From Psychrilyobacter piezotolerans (GTDB lineage: Bacteria; Fusobacteriota; Fusobacteriia; Fusobacteriales; Fusobacteriaceae), in NCBI RefSeq assembly GCF_003391055.1, contig NZ_QUAJ01000019.1:34812-75488 (forward strand): a stretch of 40,677 bases of DNA, given 5' to 3'. The position numbers were made by a program, and so were the translations under genes. Positions 15,936 through 24,396 of this stretch are shown here, in pieces (positions within the stretch are counted from its first letter, which is position 1; every line of letters starts with the position of its first letter). The notes below the pieces were generated by a model. It was given only the letters and a program-made list of their open reading frames with translations. It was not told the DNA's origin and ran no database searches.

Positions 15936-17039
15936 TTAATAACCGTCATACGATATATAATAGATTGCTTCAAATCTTCCTAAATCTGTAAAATTCTTCT
16001 CCAATAATTCCTGTAATTTTTCCACAGAGATTTCTAAACCATATTTTTTAATTATATAGTTTGTGCACTCTCCTTTAATATTTTTTCTTTTTTCTTCCCA
16101 TCTGCTCTGCAGTCTGGGCAGATCATTTATAGCAGCCTTCTTCACTCTCCTGACTCTTTCCTCCCTTTTTCTCTCGTATTCTTTCGATCTTTGTTCCCGT
16201 TTTTTTCTTTGGGCACCTGTTTCGCCAATATATTCTGCTGTAAGAGTAAGTCCTCTTCCTTTTACCTCTACCATTGTATAATAATCCCCACATCTATCCG
16301 AGATAAACTTTATTATCTCCCCATCTATTTTCTTTAAATCTTCCTTGGGATCTTCAGAATTCATCTTATCAAATTTTTTGAAGGGGTCTTCCTTGGTAAA
16401 TAGACTCTTTTTTTTGTCTTTATTCTGTATCCAGCTTTTTATAGGATTCAAATTAAATTCAATCCTTCCAATACAAGAAGAATCCTCATTTAGTCCAGCT
16501 ATAAAGATCTGTTTTGCATCACTCTCAGAAAGGTAGTAGTGTTTTTTAATACCCCCATATGGAGAAGTTTTATAGACAGTCTTATCCCATTGGGGGGAAC
16601 CCGGTACATTAAAACTAAAATATTTCCCTCTTTGTTCTTTGGATAGATTAAATAAGTGCCCCCAATAGATATCCCCCATGGAACCTAAATCAAAATACAT
16701 ATAGCGTTCATAATCCAAAATTGCAGCGGCACTAGCAGATACAACCAATATTTTTTTTATTATCTCCTTGGGAACCTTGTACAGTTTTTCCTTATAGACC
16801 ACAGAAGATGTTGTCCCTGGAGAATTAAAGGTGATCCCAACTATCCCTCTGGCATTTAAAACAGGTTCTCCCATCAAGGTACTGGCACTCCACTCTATAT
16901 ATAAAGAAGCTGTCTCGTGCACTTTGGTATCCCCATCCTCTATCACAATACTTTTTATGGTATCGTGCCCCTTATACTCCTGACCATATAATAACCCGCA
17001 ACCGAGAATCATTATGAGAAGTATTAATTTTTTATACAT
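15936..17039 (-). CDS. Secreted protein of unknown function (367 aa)
   Basis: Not recognised. The N-terminus MYKKLILLIMILGCGLLYG is a signal peptide. It ends LLYGQ rather than in a lipobox, although Cys14 leaves a weak lipoprotein possibility. The mature protein has a beta-rich first half (SIVIEDGDTKVHETASLYIE) and a very basic coiled-coil stretch near residues 275-325 (RKKREQRSKEYERKREERVR). A helical tail ends SYDGY. It is first of three minus-strand genes (this, the PEGA/YD gene, the 101-aa gene). Co-transcription with a PEGA protein suggests an envelope complex. Confidence 0.6.
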   Translation of the reverse strand: MYKKLILLIMILGCGLLYGQEYKGHDTIKSIVIEDGDTKVHETASLYIEWSASTLMGEPVLNARGIVGITFNSPGTTSSVVYKEKLYKVPKEIIKKILVVSASAAAILDYERYMYFDLGSMGDIYWGHLFNLSKEQRGKYFSFNVPGSPQWDKTVYKTSPYGGIKKHYYLSESDAKQIFIAGLNEDSSCIGRIEFNLNPIKSWIQNKDKKKSLFTKEDPFKKFDKMNSEDPKEDLKKIDGEIIKFISDRCGDYYTMVEVKGRGLTLTAEYIGETGAQRKKREQRSKEYERKREERVRRVKKAAINDLPRLQSRWEEKRKNIKGECTNYIIKKYGLEISVEKLQELLEKNFTDLGRFEAIYYISYDGY

Positions 17040-17125
17040 CTTCCCACCCCTAATTTTATATTTCCCCTTAAACTAACTAATTATTTTACTATCATATAAT
17101 GATATATGTCCAATAATTATTCAAA

Positions 17126-17150
17126 AAAAAGTGTCGCCGCGACACTTTTT
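17126..17150 (+). repeat. GTGTCGC palindrome, copy 5
   Basis: The same 25-base core with centre C, followed by GATTTTTTT. It lies about 90 bases upstream of the leftward secreted-protein operon and just before the decayed NhaC end. Confidence 0.9.
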
Positions 17151-17199
17151 GATTTTTTTCTATCTCTGAAATAAAACCTGCTTCTATACTATTTAGAAA

Positions 17200-17414
17200 T
17201 ATCTCCTCGTATTCATCTGGATGGGAATATCTACCTGGCTGTAGGAGATACTATATCTGGAGATATCATAGGAGATCACTGCTCTCCTATCTCATATACT
17301 ACCATCATGTCATCTATGGCAACAGACATCATGTTAGGACTCCGATCCCCTATGCCCTCCTAAATGCAGGGATAAGTTCTATAATATTTATTATTTTAGG
17401 ATATCTGGGTTAAA
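17200..17414 (+). pseudogene. Remnant of an NhaC-type Na+/H+ antiporter C-terminus
   Basis: Plus-strand frame 1 reads NIYLAVGDTISGDIIGDHCS then PIS, the conserved NhaC block around GDHCSPIS. It stops at a TAA near 17362. After a frame change the sequence continues TPIPYALLNAGISSIIFIIL then GYLG and stop, the usual NhaC end. No start, ribosome site or N-terminal two-thirds is present, so this is a deletion-plus-frameshift relic. Confidence 0.7.
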
Positions 17415-17472
17415 ATTTAGACGATCTATCAGACAGCTGATTTCACTTATATTATTTTAAAAAAACTTTTGA

Positions 17473-17501
17473 TTGACAAGTGTAGGAGATTACTATATAA
17501 T
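17473..17501 (+). promoter_or_regulatory. Consensus promoter of tRNA-Leu
   Basis: TTGACA (17473-17478), 17 bases, TATAAT (17496-17501): a perfect sigma70 consensus, 13 bases before the tRNA 5' end. Confidence 0.88.
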
Positions 17502-17513
17502 TTCCTATGTTGA

Positions 17514-17599
17514 GCATCAGTGGCGGAATGGTAGACGCGTAAGGTTGAGGGCTTTATGGGAATTTTCCTGTGGGGGTTCAAGTCCCCCCTGATGCACCA
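17514..17599 (+). tRNA. tRNA-Leu, anticodon GAG
   Basis: Acceptor GCATCAG pairs with CTGATGC, followed by A and an encoded CCA. The anticodon stem-loop is TAAGG-TTGAGGG-CTTTA (one G-U pair) with anticodon GAG, reading CUC/CUU. A long variable arm (GGGAATTTTCC) marks a class II tRNA, and the T-stem GGGGG/CCCCC flanks TTCAAGT. It has its own promoter and terminator. A decayed prophage patch lies about 0.6 kb downstream, beyond the NUDIX gene. Confidence 0.95.
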
Positions 17600-17624
17600 T
17601 GTATTACCTCTAAAAATAATATTC

Positions 17625-17664
17625 AAAGCTTCCAAGGCTCCAGAGCCTATGGAAGCTTTTTTTT
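17625..17664 (+). terminator. Intrinsic terminator after tRNA-Leu
   Basis: AAAGCTTCCA and TGGAAGCTTT enclose AGGCTCCAGAGCCT and are followed by a T-run. It is the 3' end of the tRNA transcript. Confidence 0.85.
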
Positions 17665-17711
17665 ATAAAAAAAAATACACTATATAAAATAATGTACTTT
17701 CTGTTTTAAAT

Positions 17712-18149
17712 CTATTCCCACCCAAAAGTTGTAAATGGGCTTTTCTTTTTATAATTTTCTATTGCATATTTTATATAAGGAATAGTATTCTCGGGAAGTT
17801 TATCTATTTCAAACCACTCTAGTTTGTCACACTTATGAGGCTCCATATTTCTTATCTCTTCCTTCCAAGTTAAAGTTTCTAAAAAATAATCTATTCTTTC
17901 TTCAAAAGATTTCTTTCTATGCATTACTTGAATAGGTAAAATTTCTTCTTTTTTTATAATTATCCCCGTTTCTTCTTTAGCCTCTCTTATTGCGGCCTCT
18001 ATAAAAGTTTCATTTCCATCCACATGTCCAGCCGGAACACTATAATTCCCATCTTCATATCCTGTGTTATATCTTCTTAACAGTAAAATTTTATTCTCTT
18101 TGATTATAAATAAATGAACTGCCACATACATTTTAATCCTTTCTTTCAT
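17712..18149 (-). CDS. NUDIX hydrolase
   Basis: A 145-aa NUDIX protein. These hydrolyse nucleoside diphosphates linked to another group, cleaning or regulating nucleotide pools in the cytoplasm. The Nudix box is at about residues 42-64: GHVDGNETFIEAAIREAKEE then TGI, with the REAKEE metal ligands intact. The frame allows TTG at 18152, but the ATG at 18149 has GGGGG seven bases before it and is preferred. The C-terminal FGWE ending is complete. Substrate unknown; it stands alone between the tRNA and the decayed prophage patch. Confidence 0.9.
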   Translation of the reverse strand: MKERIKMYVAVHLFIIKENKILLLRRYNTGYEDGNYSVPAGHVDGNETFIEAAIREAKEETGIIIKKEEILPIQVMHRKKSFEERIDYFLETLTWKEEIRNMEPHKCDKLEWFEIDKLPENTIPYIKYAIENYKKKSPFTTFGWE

Positions 18150-18229
18150 CAAATTCCCCCTATATAATTTATCTATATAATATACATAATTTTTTTTAAA
18201 GTAAATATATATTCAATTTTAGTTATAGT

Positions 18230-18448
18230 TTAGAATGACCTCATAATCAAATACCTTTTGAGTCTCTTTTCATATATTTCTAAACTTTTTATGATATTAT
18301 CATGATCTATACTCACATCATTAATCTCTTTCAACTGATCCATTTGTTTAAGTTTTTTAAAAACATATTTTTCTATCAAATCAGCATTAACTTTCTTTTT
18401 ACAGCCATTACATTGATAACTCCTATAAACCTTCCCTGATTTTTCACT
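18230..18448 (-). pseudogene. C-terminal remnant of a recombinase-like protein
   Basis: The minus-strand frame from 18448 to a TAA at 18230 reads SEKSGKVYRSYQCNGCKKKV, then NADLIEKYVFKKLKQ and ends YLIMRSF. The CxxC with VNADLIE is typical of the zinc-ribbon/C-terminal part of large serine recombinases. An in-frame TGA just upstream and the absence of a catalytic domain mark it as decayed. It may be the integrase end of the neighbouring phage relic. Confidence 0.45.
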
Positions 18449-18709
18449 TCATAACTCTATTTTATATTTTTTTAATTCTCTTTTGACCTCCACCCTCTCA
18501 GAAACTCTAAAATGCGTTTTTATGCATTTTAGTCATCTCTCGATACATGCCTTGTAAATGTTTATAAGATCGAGATTTAAGCCTTCTAAGTGGATAATAC
18601 AGAGCCATATAGTCAATCTTAATAAGATTATTAAAGAGATAACAAAAGAGGATGAAGGGATTTTAGCACACCTGAAAACAGCCATAGAGTTGCTTAAAGG
18701 AGGGAACAG
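18449..18709. other. Phage-relic spacer with a short open 3' end
   Basis: No intact gene is seen. The last about 110 bases read on the plus strand as VNLNKIIKEITKEDEG and AHLKTAIELLKGGNR, stopping TGA at 18712, overlapping the lysozyme start. This looks like the end of a small phage gene coupled to the lysozyme; its beginning is lost. Confidence 0.4.
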
Positions 18710-19090
18710 ATGAAAATATCTAAACAGGGAATAGACCTTTTAAAGCATTTCGATAGTTACGAAATGAAAGCTTATACTTGCCCTGCTGGGGTTTGGACAT
18801 TAGGGTGGGGATTCACTCAGGTTAATGGTGTAAAAGTAAAAGAAGGGGATATGATGCCCTGGTCTCTCTTTGTAACAACATTGGAGGATCAAGTTTTAGA
18901 AGGTCCGACATAGTTAAATTGATCAATAGTAGGAACTTTATAGGAGCTTGTAGAATTTTCAACCTGTGATCAAAGGCAGCTAAAAAGAGATCCAAAGGAT
19001 TACTCAGAAGAAGGATGTCAGAAAGAAATTTATTCTGCAGTTGGCCAGATCCAATTTTAAAGACCGTTCCCAAAAATTATCAGGAAACAC
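18710..19090 (+). pseudogene. Decayed phage lysozyme (GH24 endolysin)
   Basis: The start ATG is preceded by AGGAGG. The product begins MKISKQGIDLLKHFDSYEMK and AYTCPAGVWTLGWGFTQVNG, matching GH24 muramidases. The catalytic Glu of the usual FEG motif is replaced (HFDS). The frame stops at 18911-18913. Further on, another frame gives GLLRRRMSERNLF, the conserved C-terminal GLVxRRxxE block of the family. So the gene is frameshifted and internally shortened and cannot make an active enzyme. Confidence 0.75.
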
Positions 19091-19116
19091 ATAAAGAGTT
19101 ATGAGGAGAGTGCAAA

Positions 19117-19368
19117 ATGATAGAATTATTTACAAACCCATTAGTATTACAGATATTGTTTGGAATCATATTATTGGTTCTACCATCACCGTTACTGAAG
19201 AAAACATGGGATAAGGTAGGAGATGCAATTGAAGGTGTAGGTGGAGAAAAGGCCAGAGGTGTAGCTTATAATTTTACTGAGGGATTAAAGAACTCTAAAC
19301 ATGATGGAGACATCAATTTAACCTCCAATGACCAAATCGATAGAGAGTTGGATAAATACAAGATATAG
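19117..19368 (+). CDS. Holin-like small phage membrane protein
   Basis: 83 aa with GAGGAG about nine bases before the ATG. One membrane segment (LVLQILFGIILLVLPSP, residues 8-24) is followed by a soluble tail with KKTWDKVGDAIEGVGGEKA and an acidic C-terminus. It follows the lysozyme relic on the same strand, the usual place for a holin or spanin-like gene. The frame is intact, but its partner is dead. Function is inferred only from layout. Confidence 0.5.
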   Translation: MIELFTNPLVLQILFGIILLVLPSPLLKKTWDKVGDAIEGVGGEKARGVAYNFTEGLKNSKHDGDINLTSNDQIDRELDKYKI

Positions 19369-20118
19369 TTGGGTTTGATGGATTCAAAATGTGCGACACG
19401 TTTTACAATGAAAAGTTGTAAGGGTCTTTAATTAACAATATTAAAGATAATAACTGTAAATCCAATAAGAGGAATGATGGCGTAACGTCCTGAAACTCTT
19501 TTCCTAATACTACGATATGCGTCTAATGTACTTTAATACATAGAGGTGTAAAGCTCGTTGAAGTCAGTTGAGAGGTAGCCCTAAGATACTTTAGGAAAGG
19601 TAGTTTCAATGGAAACTAGGTTACTGATAGACTGGGGATCTATAAAATTAATATGATAAGAATGTGATAAAATCACTGACGAAATTACGAATGTACAGGT
19701 CTATAAATCCAACATATAGTAATGTATGGACTTCTGAATAGAAGGGAATGTGAGGTTGAGTAAAATTATTTTATATGAAAAACCTTTTAATGTTACAGGC
19801 GTTAACAAGCATTCAGGCTCAGAGTAATCATCTAAGTTAGTCATGTAAAGATAAGATTTACGGAACGTGGGAAGCGAAGAACAATTATTCCAAACAGTTA
19901 AAGATGGATTGGTAGATATAAGATATTACGAAATATTGAAATTCTTTTATCTTCGTGAAAGTAGGGACACAGTACCAATGAAACCGTGATAATAAGCGGT
20001 GGAGGGATAGTCCCAAGTCAAAATTATATATAGAATAATATAATTACAATTGAATTTCTGAATGGTAGTAAACCGAGATAATAATTTTGTTTAACCAAAT
20101 TCAAGTAGGTGAAAACGA

Positions 20119-21173
20119 ATGAATAAGAAAAGTATCTTTTCAGAGATAATCAAAAAGGAAAACTTTGAAGTAGCAATAGATAAAATCAAAAAAATGGTGA
20201 AAAAGCAACTGGGATAGATAACATCTCTATTGAGGAATTTATCAAAACCCAGAACCCATACCAAACTATCCTTGAAAGACTAAAAGATTTCACACCCAAT
20301 GGAGTTAAAAGAGTTGATATACCAAAAAGTGATGGCAAAACTAGACCTTTAGGCATACCAACAATCGAAGATAAAATAATACAAATGATGTTCAAGAATA
20401 TTCTTGAACCCATAAGTGAAAAGAAATTTCATAATCACTCGTACGGTTTTAGACCTAATAGAAGAGCGGAACACGCAATTGCATGGAATAATCGATTAAT
20501 AAACCAAAGCAAGTTACACTTCTGTGTAGATATTGATATTAAAGGCTTCTTCGACAATATTAACCACACCAAACTGATAAAACAATGCATAAAAATTGGG
20601 ATAAAAGACATGAAAGTTATTAGTATAATCAAAGCAATGTTAAAAGCTCCTATACACCATAAGAATGGGGAAATAGAAATACCTAATAAAGGAACCCCTC
20701 AAGGAGGGATACTTAGCCCCTTACTATCTAACATCTGCTTAAACGAATTAGATTGGTGGATAAGCAATCAATGGCAAACCTTTAAAACTAGACATACATA
20801 TAGTTCAAGGAATCACACATATAGAGCATTAAAAAAAGAAAACTTAACAGAAGTATATTTAATAAGATATGCAGATGACTTTAAACTATTGTGCAGATAT
20901 AGAGGAAATGCTGAAAGAATGTTTAATATAACTAAACTATTTTTAAAGAATAGACTAAAACTTGAAATATCTAAAAAGAAATCTAAAATTGTAAATCTTA
21001 GAAAACAAAAATCTGAATTCTTAGGTTTTGCAATTAAAGCTGTTCGAAAAGGAAAGAAGGGTAAAAGGGTAGCTCATACTTGGATGAAAGATAGTGCCAT
21101 TAAAAGTTGTACAACAAAACTAAAGGAAACTATTAAGAAAATCAAAAGAAAACCCAATATAAAAAAATATTAG
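20119..21173 (+). pseudogene. ltrA: Group II intron reverse transcriptase, frameshifted
   Basis: The ATG at 20119 begins MNKKSIFSEIIKKENFEVAI. After an A7 tract (20188-20194) that frame ends at a stop. The next frame continues NGEKATGIDNISIEEFI, then IPKSDGKTRPLGIPTIEDKI, SYGFRPNRRAEHAI and the catalytic LIRYADDFKLL. One extra A would restore the frame. A second break at the A7 tract 21161-21167 ends the RT at 21173. The RT motifs themselves are intact. It could be a dead gene, a slippage-expressed gene or two base-call errors. Confidence 0.8.
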
Positions 21174-21774
21174 GTTATATAACAGTCAAGTAAGAGGTAT
21201 TCAAAATTATTACCAAATTGCTACCCATATATCTATTAGTCTAGGAAAAATAGGTTTCATAACAGATAAGGTGATATACAACAGACTAAAAGATATCGCT
21301 AGGAGAAATCATAAGGATGAAAGATACCGAGAAAGGTTTCGAGGATACAACTACAAAACTTGGAGTATAAATAATACAACTCTCTTCACAATTCAAGCTA
21401 GAAAATGGAAACTAGCAAAATTATCTTCTAAGAAAAAACCTAAAAAACTTACTATTAAGCAAGATAAATCGAAAAGATTGATTGATGAAAAAACATCACA
21501 TAAAAATAATCAAGCTTATAGTAAGGAATGGAGTGCAATCAGAGCTATATTATATCACCGAGAAAATTGTATCTGCTATGTAACGGGAGAATATGTAAGG
21601 CATAATGAATTTGTAGTACATCATATTATCCCAAAAGAATATGGAGGAAAAGATAACTTTGAGAATTTAATTATACTCAAAAAAGAAATCCATATTGAAT
21701 TACATAAAAAGAACCCTAGTTTTAGTAATCCGAAATTTGATGAACTTAGAAAAGAAATTCTAAATTGTAAATAA
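21174..21774 (+). pseudogene. Maturase and HNH endonuclease part of the intron protein
   Basis: It continues the intron protein after the second frame break: RLYNSQVRGIQNYYQIAT is the maturase (domain X) start. Then VIYNRLKDIARRNHKDER and a C-terminal HNH nuclease with CICYVTGEYVRHNEFVVHHI and NLIILKKEIHIELHKKN. The metal and catalytic residues C-x2-C-like, HH, N and H are present. A separate in-frame start at 21271 (GTG) exists but lacks a good ribosome site, so translation as an independent protein is doubtful. Confidence 0.7.
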
Positions 21775-21881
21775 ATTAATTAAATGTAATTTTTGATGGA
21801 ACGCCGTATGAGGTGAAAGTCTCACGTACGGTGTGGATGAGGGGAAAAGATGGAGATAATTTCAAAGTCTTACCTATTCAT

Positions 21882-22004
21882 ATCAAAGGGAAAGGATTAG
21901 AATTTAGAGTGAACCCATGGAAGTATAAGACTAATCTATTTGAGTTTAGGGTTTGTAGGAAGGCTGATTCGATATGGGAATTATTTTGGAAATATAAAAA
22001 GTAG
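21882..22004 (+). pseudogene. 3' exon: end of a small phage gene, possibly RelE/Gp49-like toxin
   Basis: Directly after the intron a frame reads IKGKGLEFRVNPWKYKTN, then LFEFRVCRKADSIWELFWKY and stops at 22004. The LFEFRV...WELFW pattern resembles the C-terminal part of phage Gp49-like RelE toxins. Across the intron the 5' exon gives only WIQN in the same frame before a stop, so the gene's start is lost. The assignment is tentative. Confidence 0.35.
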
Positions 22005-22265
22005 ATTAAAGGGATGATTTTGAGCATTCCTTTTTATATTTAATAGAATAAATATAAATTAAATGATTTTTTTAATATTGCAAAATTAAGTCGAATTTCA
22101 AAGTACATAAGATTAATGTAATTATATTTTTAATTTGTTTTTTATAAATATCCATTTTAAAAATATAAAGTCTTAAAATTTGACTTTTTTTAACATATAC
22201 ATTACAATTTCATCGAGTTTTTATTAAATTTAAATTAAAAACTAATTATTTTTAGGGGGGAAAGC

Positions 22266-22856
22266 ATGAAAAAAATATTATTAGGACTATTTGCATTATC
22301 AGCTATATCAATGGCATCAACAGAACAGGGAACGTTTAGTAATAGAGTTGGAATTAATATGGCTAACAAGGGAACTGAAAAATGGGATGAAATAGATTTA
22401 AATGATGATAACGTTTATGATGAAAGTTATGGAATTAATTATAAACTTCTTTATAATGTAACTGATAGATTTAGATGGGGTGCAGAATTAGGGTATGATG
22501 TTGTTGCATATTCTGATGAATTTTCTAAAGAATTTGATACTGATGGTGATTATATAGGATTATTAACATATGGTATTACAGGGGAATATGATGTATACCA
22601 AAATGATCAATTATCAGTTTATTTAACTGGTTCATTAGGGGGAGCCTATAATGAATTAGAAGCAAATATTATCTTAGAAGAGTTGACTTTGACTGCAAAA
22701 GCTTATGCTAAATTAGGTTTAGGTACAAGATTCCAAAATGGATTAGGATTAGAAATTGGAACTAAAGCAGTTGCATATGATCTTGATACTAATTATTCTG
22801 GTAGTGATGAAATGACTAGACAACAATACTATTTTGAAGCAAACTTTACATTTTAG
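22266..22856 (+). CDS. Outer-membrane beta-barrel protein
   Basis: 196 aa. The signal peptide MKKILLGLFALSAISMAS is followed by alternating strands: GINYKLLYNVTDRFRWGAEL, LSVYLTGSLGG, AYAKLGLGTRFQNGLGLEIG and the C-terminal YYFEANFTF with a terminal Phe. The size suggests an eight-stranded barrel of the OmpW/OmpA-membrane-domain class. GGGGGGAAAGC lies directly before the ATG. It is preceded by an AT-rich region of about 260 bases and followed by a terminator 170 bases beyond the stop. Stand-alone gene; ligand unknown. Confidence 0.78.
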   Translation: MKKILLGLFALSAISMASTEQGTFSNRVGINMANKGTEKWDEIDLNDDNVYDESYGINYKLLYNVTDRFRWGAELGYDVVAYSDEFSKEFDTDGDYIGLLTYGITGEYDVYQNDQLSVYLTGSLGGAYNELEANIILEELTLTAKAYAKLGLGTRFQNGLGLEIGTKAVAYDLDTNYSGSDEMTRQQYYFEANFTF

Positions 22857-23536
22857 TTGAAATGTATTTGAGGAGAGAGTCACTAAAAGTTCTTTTTTCA
22901 AATCTGTTAATGATTCCTTAAGTGTGAATTCATCACCGGAACCGTTTATTTTATTACTTGAAAATTGAAAGTTATAAAATAATTTTTTTGTAACTTTCGT
23001 AATTGACCTCAACAAAATAAACGTTAAAAGGGCAGTATAAATTTACTGTCCTTTTTTTATAAGTTATCTATAAGAATTACTAGAAATAATCAAAATCAAT
23101 ATAATGTTGATTATATTGCACCATATCTACTGGGGTTATTGAGATTGGAATGAATTGAAGTATTTTAACTACCTCGGACAATCTCAAACCCAATAAAAAG
23201 AACAGGGTTACAAACAAAAATTGAAAAAGAATTAAATAAATGAACAATAAATTACTTGTTGATTAAAGAACTTGCCACGTCCTATCTATTCACTTTAAAT
23301 CCGGTGTTATCCCACTCTTTTTTTAGTGTCCTTGACAAAGGGTACAGTTTATAAAAATATCCCTTTTTCTTTTCCAGAGAGTGAGGTATTTTGTCTTTGA
23401 AGCAATTGAAATAAAATTTTGTTTATAAAATTTAAAAAGATAGATTGAAATTAAATTAAATAAAGTTAACTTTTATAAACAAATATGCTAAAATTAATAG
23501 AGAAAATTTAATATATGTAGCTTTTTTTTAAGTTAC
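22857..23536. other. Spacer between barrel and kinase genes
   Basis: About 680 bases without a recognisable gene. Apart from the terminator at 23026-23059, a patch near 23325-23360 (AGTGTCCTTGACAAAGGGTACAGTTTATAA) loosely resembles 24707-24745. The final 130 bases are very AT-rich and must hold the kinase promoter; TATGCT near 23484 is a possible -10 box. Confidence 0.4.
23026..23059 (+). terminator. Intrinsic terminator after the barrel gene
   Basis: AGGGCAGTA and TACTGTCCT (one G-U pair) around a six-base loop, followed by TTTTTTT. Confidence 0.8.
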
Positions 23537-24253
23537 ATGGGGGAGATTGAACAAACAATGGTAAATGAGAACATGTTATTGAAAAGAGATCGTGACAATT
23601 ATTTATTGGAAGCATTCCGTGTACTCAGAAGTAATATATATTTTTTGGAAAAAAAAAACCAACAAACAATAGTATTTACTAGCACTATTCCAAATGAAGG
23701 TAAAACTGTCGTATCAAAAAATTATGCTATGTTTGTAGCAACAACAGGAAGAAAAGTAATCATAGTAAATTGCGATATAAGAAGGGATAAAAATCACAAT
23801 AATTTTGGACTAAAAATAAATTATGGGATAGAAAGTATTCTGACAGGAGAGAGACAACTAGATGAGGTGATTATTAGGGGTGTAGAAAAAAATTTAGATA
23901 TTTTACCTGCAAAACATTTAAATAGGGATACAACAGAACTTTTCCTGGGAAATAAAATAAAAGAATTACTAGAAAAATTAAGGGGGAGATATGATCTGAT
24001 AGTACTAGATACTCCTCCCCTTACCATAGCTACCGATGCAGCAATACTTTCGGAATATGCAGATGGGGTGATCTATGTCTGCGGATATGATATGGTGAGA
24101 AAAGAAAAAATGATTAGAGCCAAAAAAATATTGAAACGTTCCGGAGCTAAAATTTACGGGGTAGTAGTAAATAAGATAAATGAAAAGGCATACTCCGGAA
24201 ACTACGGATATGAGGAATATAAACATTATCATGATTATATAAAAAAAGCTTAA
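23537..24253 (+). CDS. CpsD/Wzc-type tyrosine kinase (BY-kinase)
   Basis: 238 aa. BY-kinases autophosphorylate a C-terminal tyrosine cluster and control polymerisation of surface polysaccharide. Seen here: Walker A-like STIPNEGKTVVS (G55-K56-T57), Walker A' VIIVNCDIRR (74-83), Walker B LIVLDTPP (154-161), and a tail with YSGNYGYEEYKHYHDY. The protein is the cytosolic domain only, as in Gram-positive CpsD; no Wzz-like membrane partner is in the window. The ATG at 23537 lacks an upstream ribosome site. GGGGGAG inside the first codons might instead serve the ATG at 23558, though 12 bases away. No capsule genes adjoin it, so it is an orphan here. Confidence 0.87.
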   Translation: MGEIEQTMVNENMLLKRDRDNYLLEAFRVLRSNIYFLEKKNQQTIVFTSTIPNEGKTVVSKNYAMFVATTGRKVIIVNCDIRRDKNHNNFGLKINYGIESILTGERQLDEVIIRGVEKNLDILPAKHLNRDTTELFLGNKIKELLEKLRGRYDLIVLDTPPLTIATDAAILSEYADGVIYVCGYDMVRKEKMIRAKKILKRSGAKIYGVVVNKINEKAYSGNYGYEEYKHYHDYIKKA

Positions 24254-24334
24254 TGTAGAAATTTGAATATAAAGATTATAAAAATAAAGGAAATATAGAA
24301 GGTTAGTAAAAAAAAGGATACTGAAACAACCTGT

Positions 24335-24384
24335 AACCATGAAACTGGACACACATAAAAAAGTGTCTGTTTCATGGTTTTTTT
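24335..24384 (+). terminator. Intrinsic terminator after the kinase gene
   Basis: AACCATGAAAC plus GGACAC pairs with GTGTC plus GTTTCATGGTT across a loop, followed by a T-run. Confidence 0.8.
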
Positions 24385-24396
24385 ATAAGAATTTTA

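Larger units (their letters stand above)
19391..21881 (+). mobile_element. Group II intron
   Basis: The 5' end GTGCGACACG at 19391 fits the GUGYG consensus. A 5' structured region of about 700 bases precedes the reverse transcriptase. Domain V is at about 21800-21836 (ACGCCGTATGAGGTGAAAGT then CTCACGTACGGTGT) with a CGC-type triad and GAAA loop. Domain VI follows (GGATGAGGGGAAA to CCTATTCAT) with a bulged A. The 3' boundary is placed near 21881 by the ending TTCAT. It interrupts phage-derived DNA directly after the holin-like gene. Both encoded enzyme pieces are frameshifted, so it may now depend on a maturase supplied elsewhere. Confidence 0.85.

Noticed and set aside
10911-17150. CRISPR array suggested by the repeated GTGTCGC palindrome
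   Set aside because: Copies are kilobases apart with genes between them, no regular spacers and no cas genes.
17447-17635. Minus-strand frame of 62 codons
   Set aside because: It is antisense to tRNA-Leu and its terminator, which fully explain the sequence.
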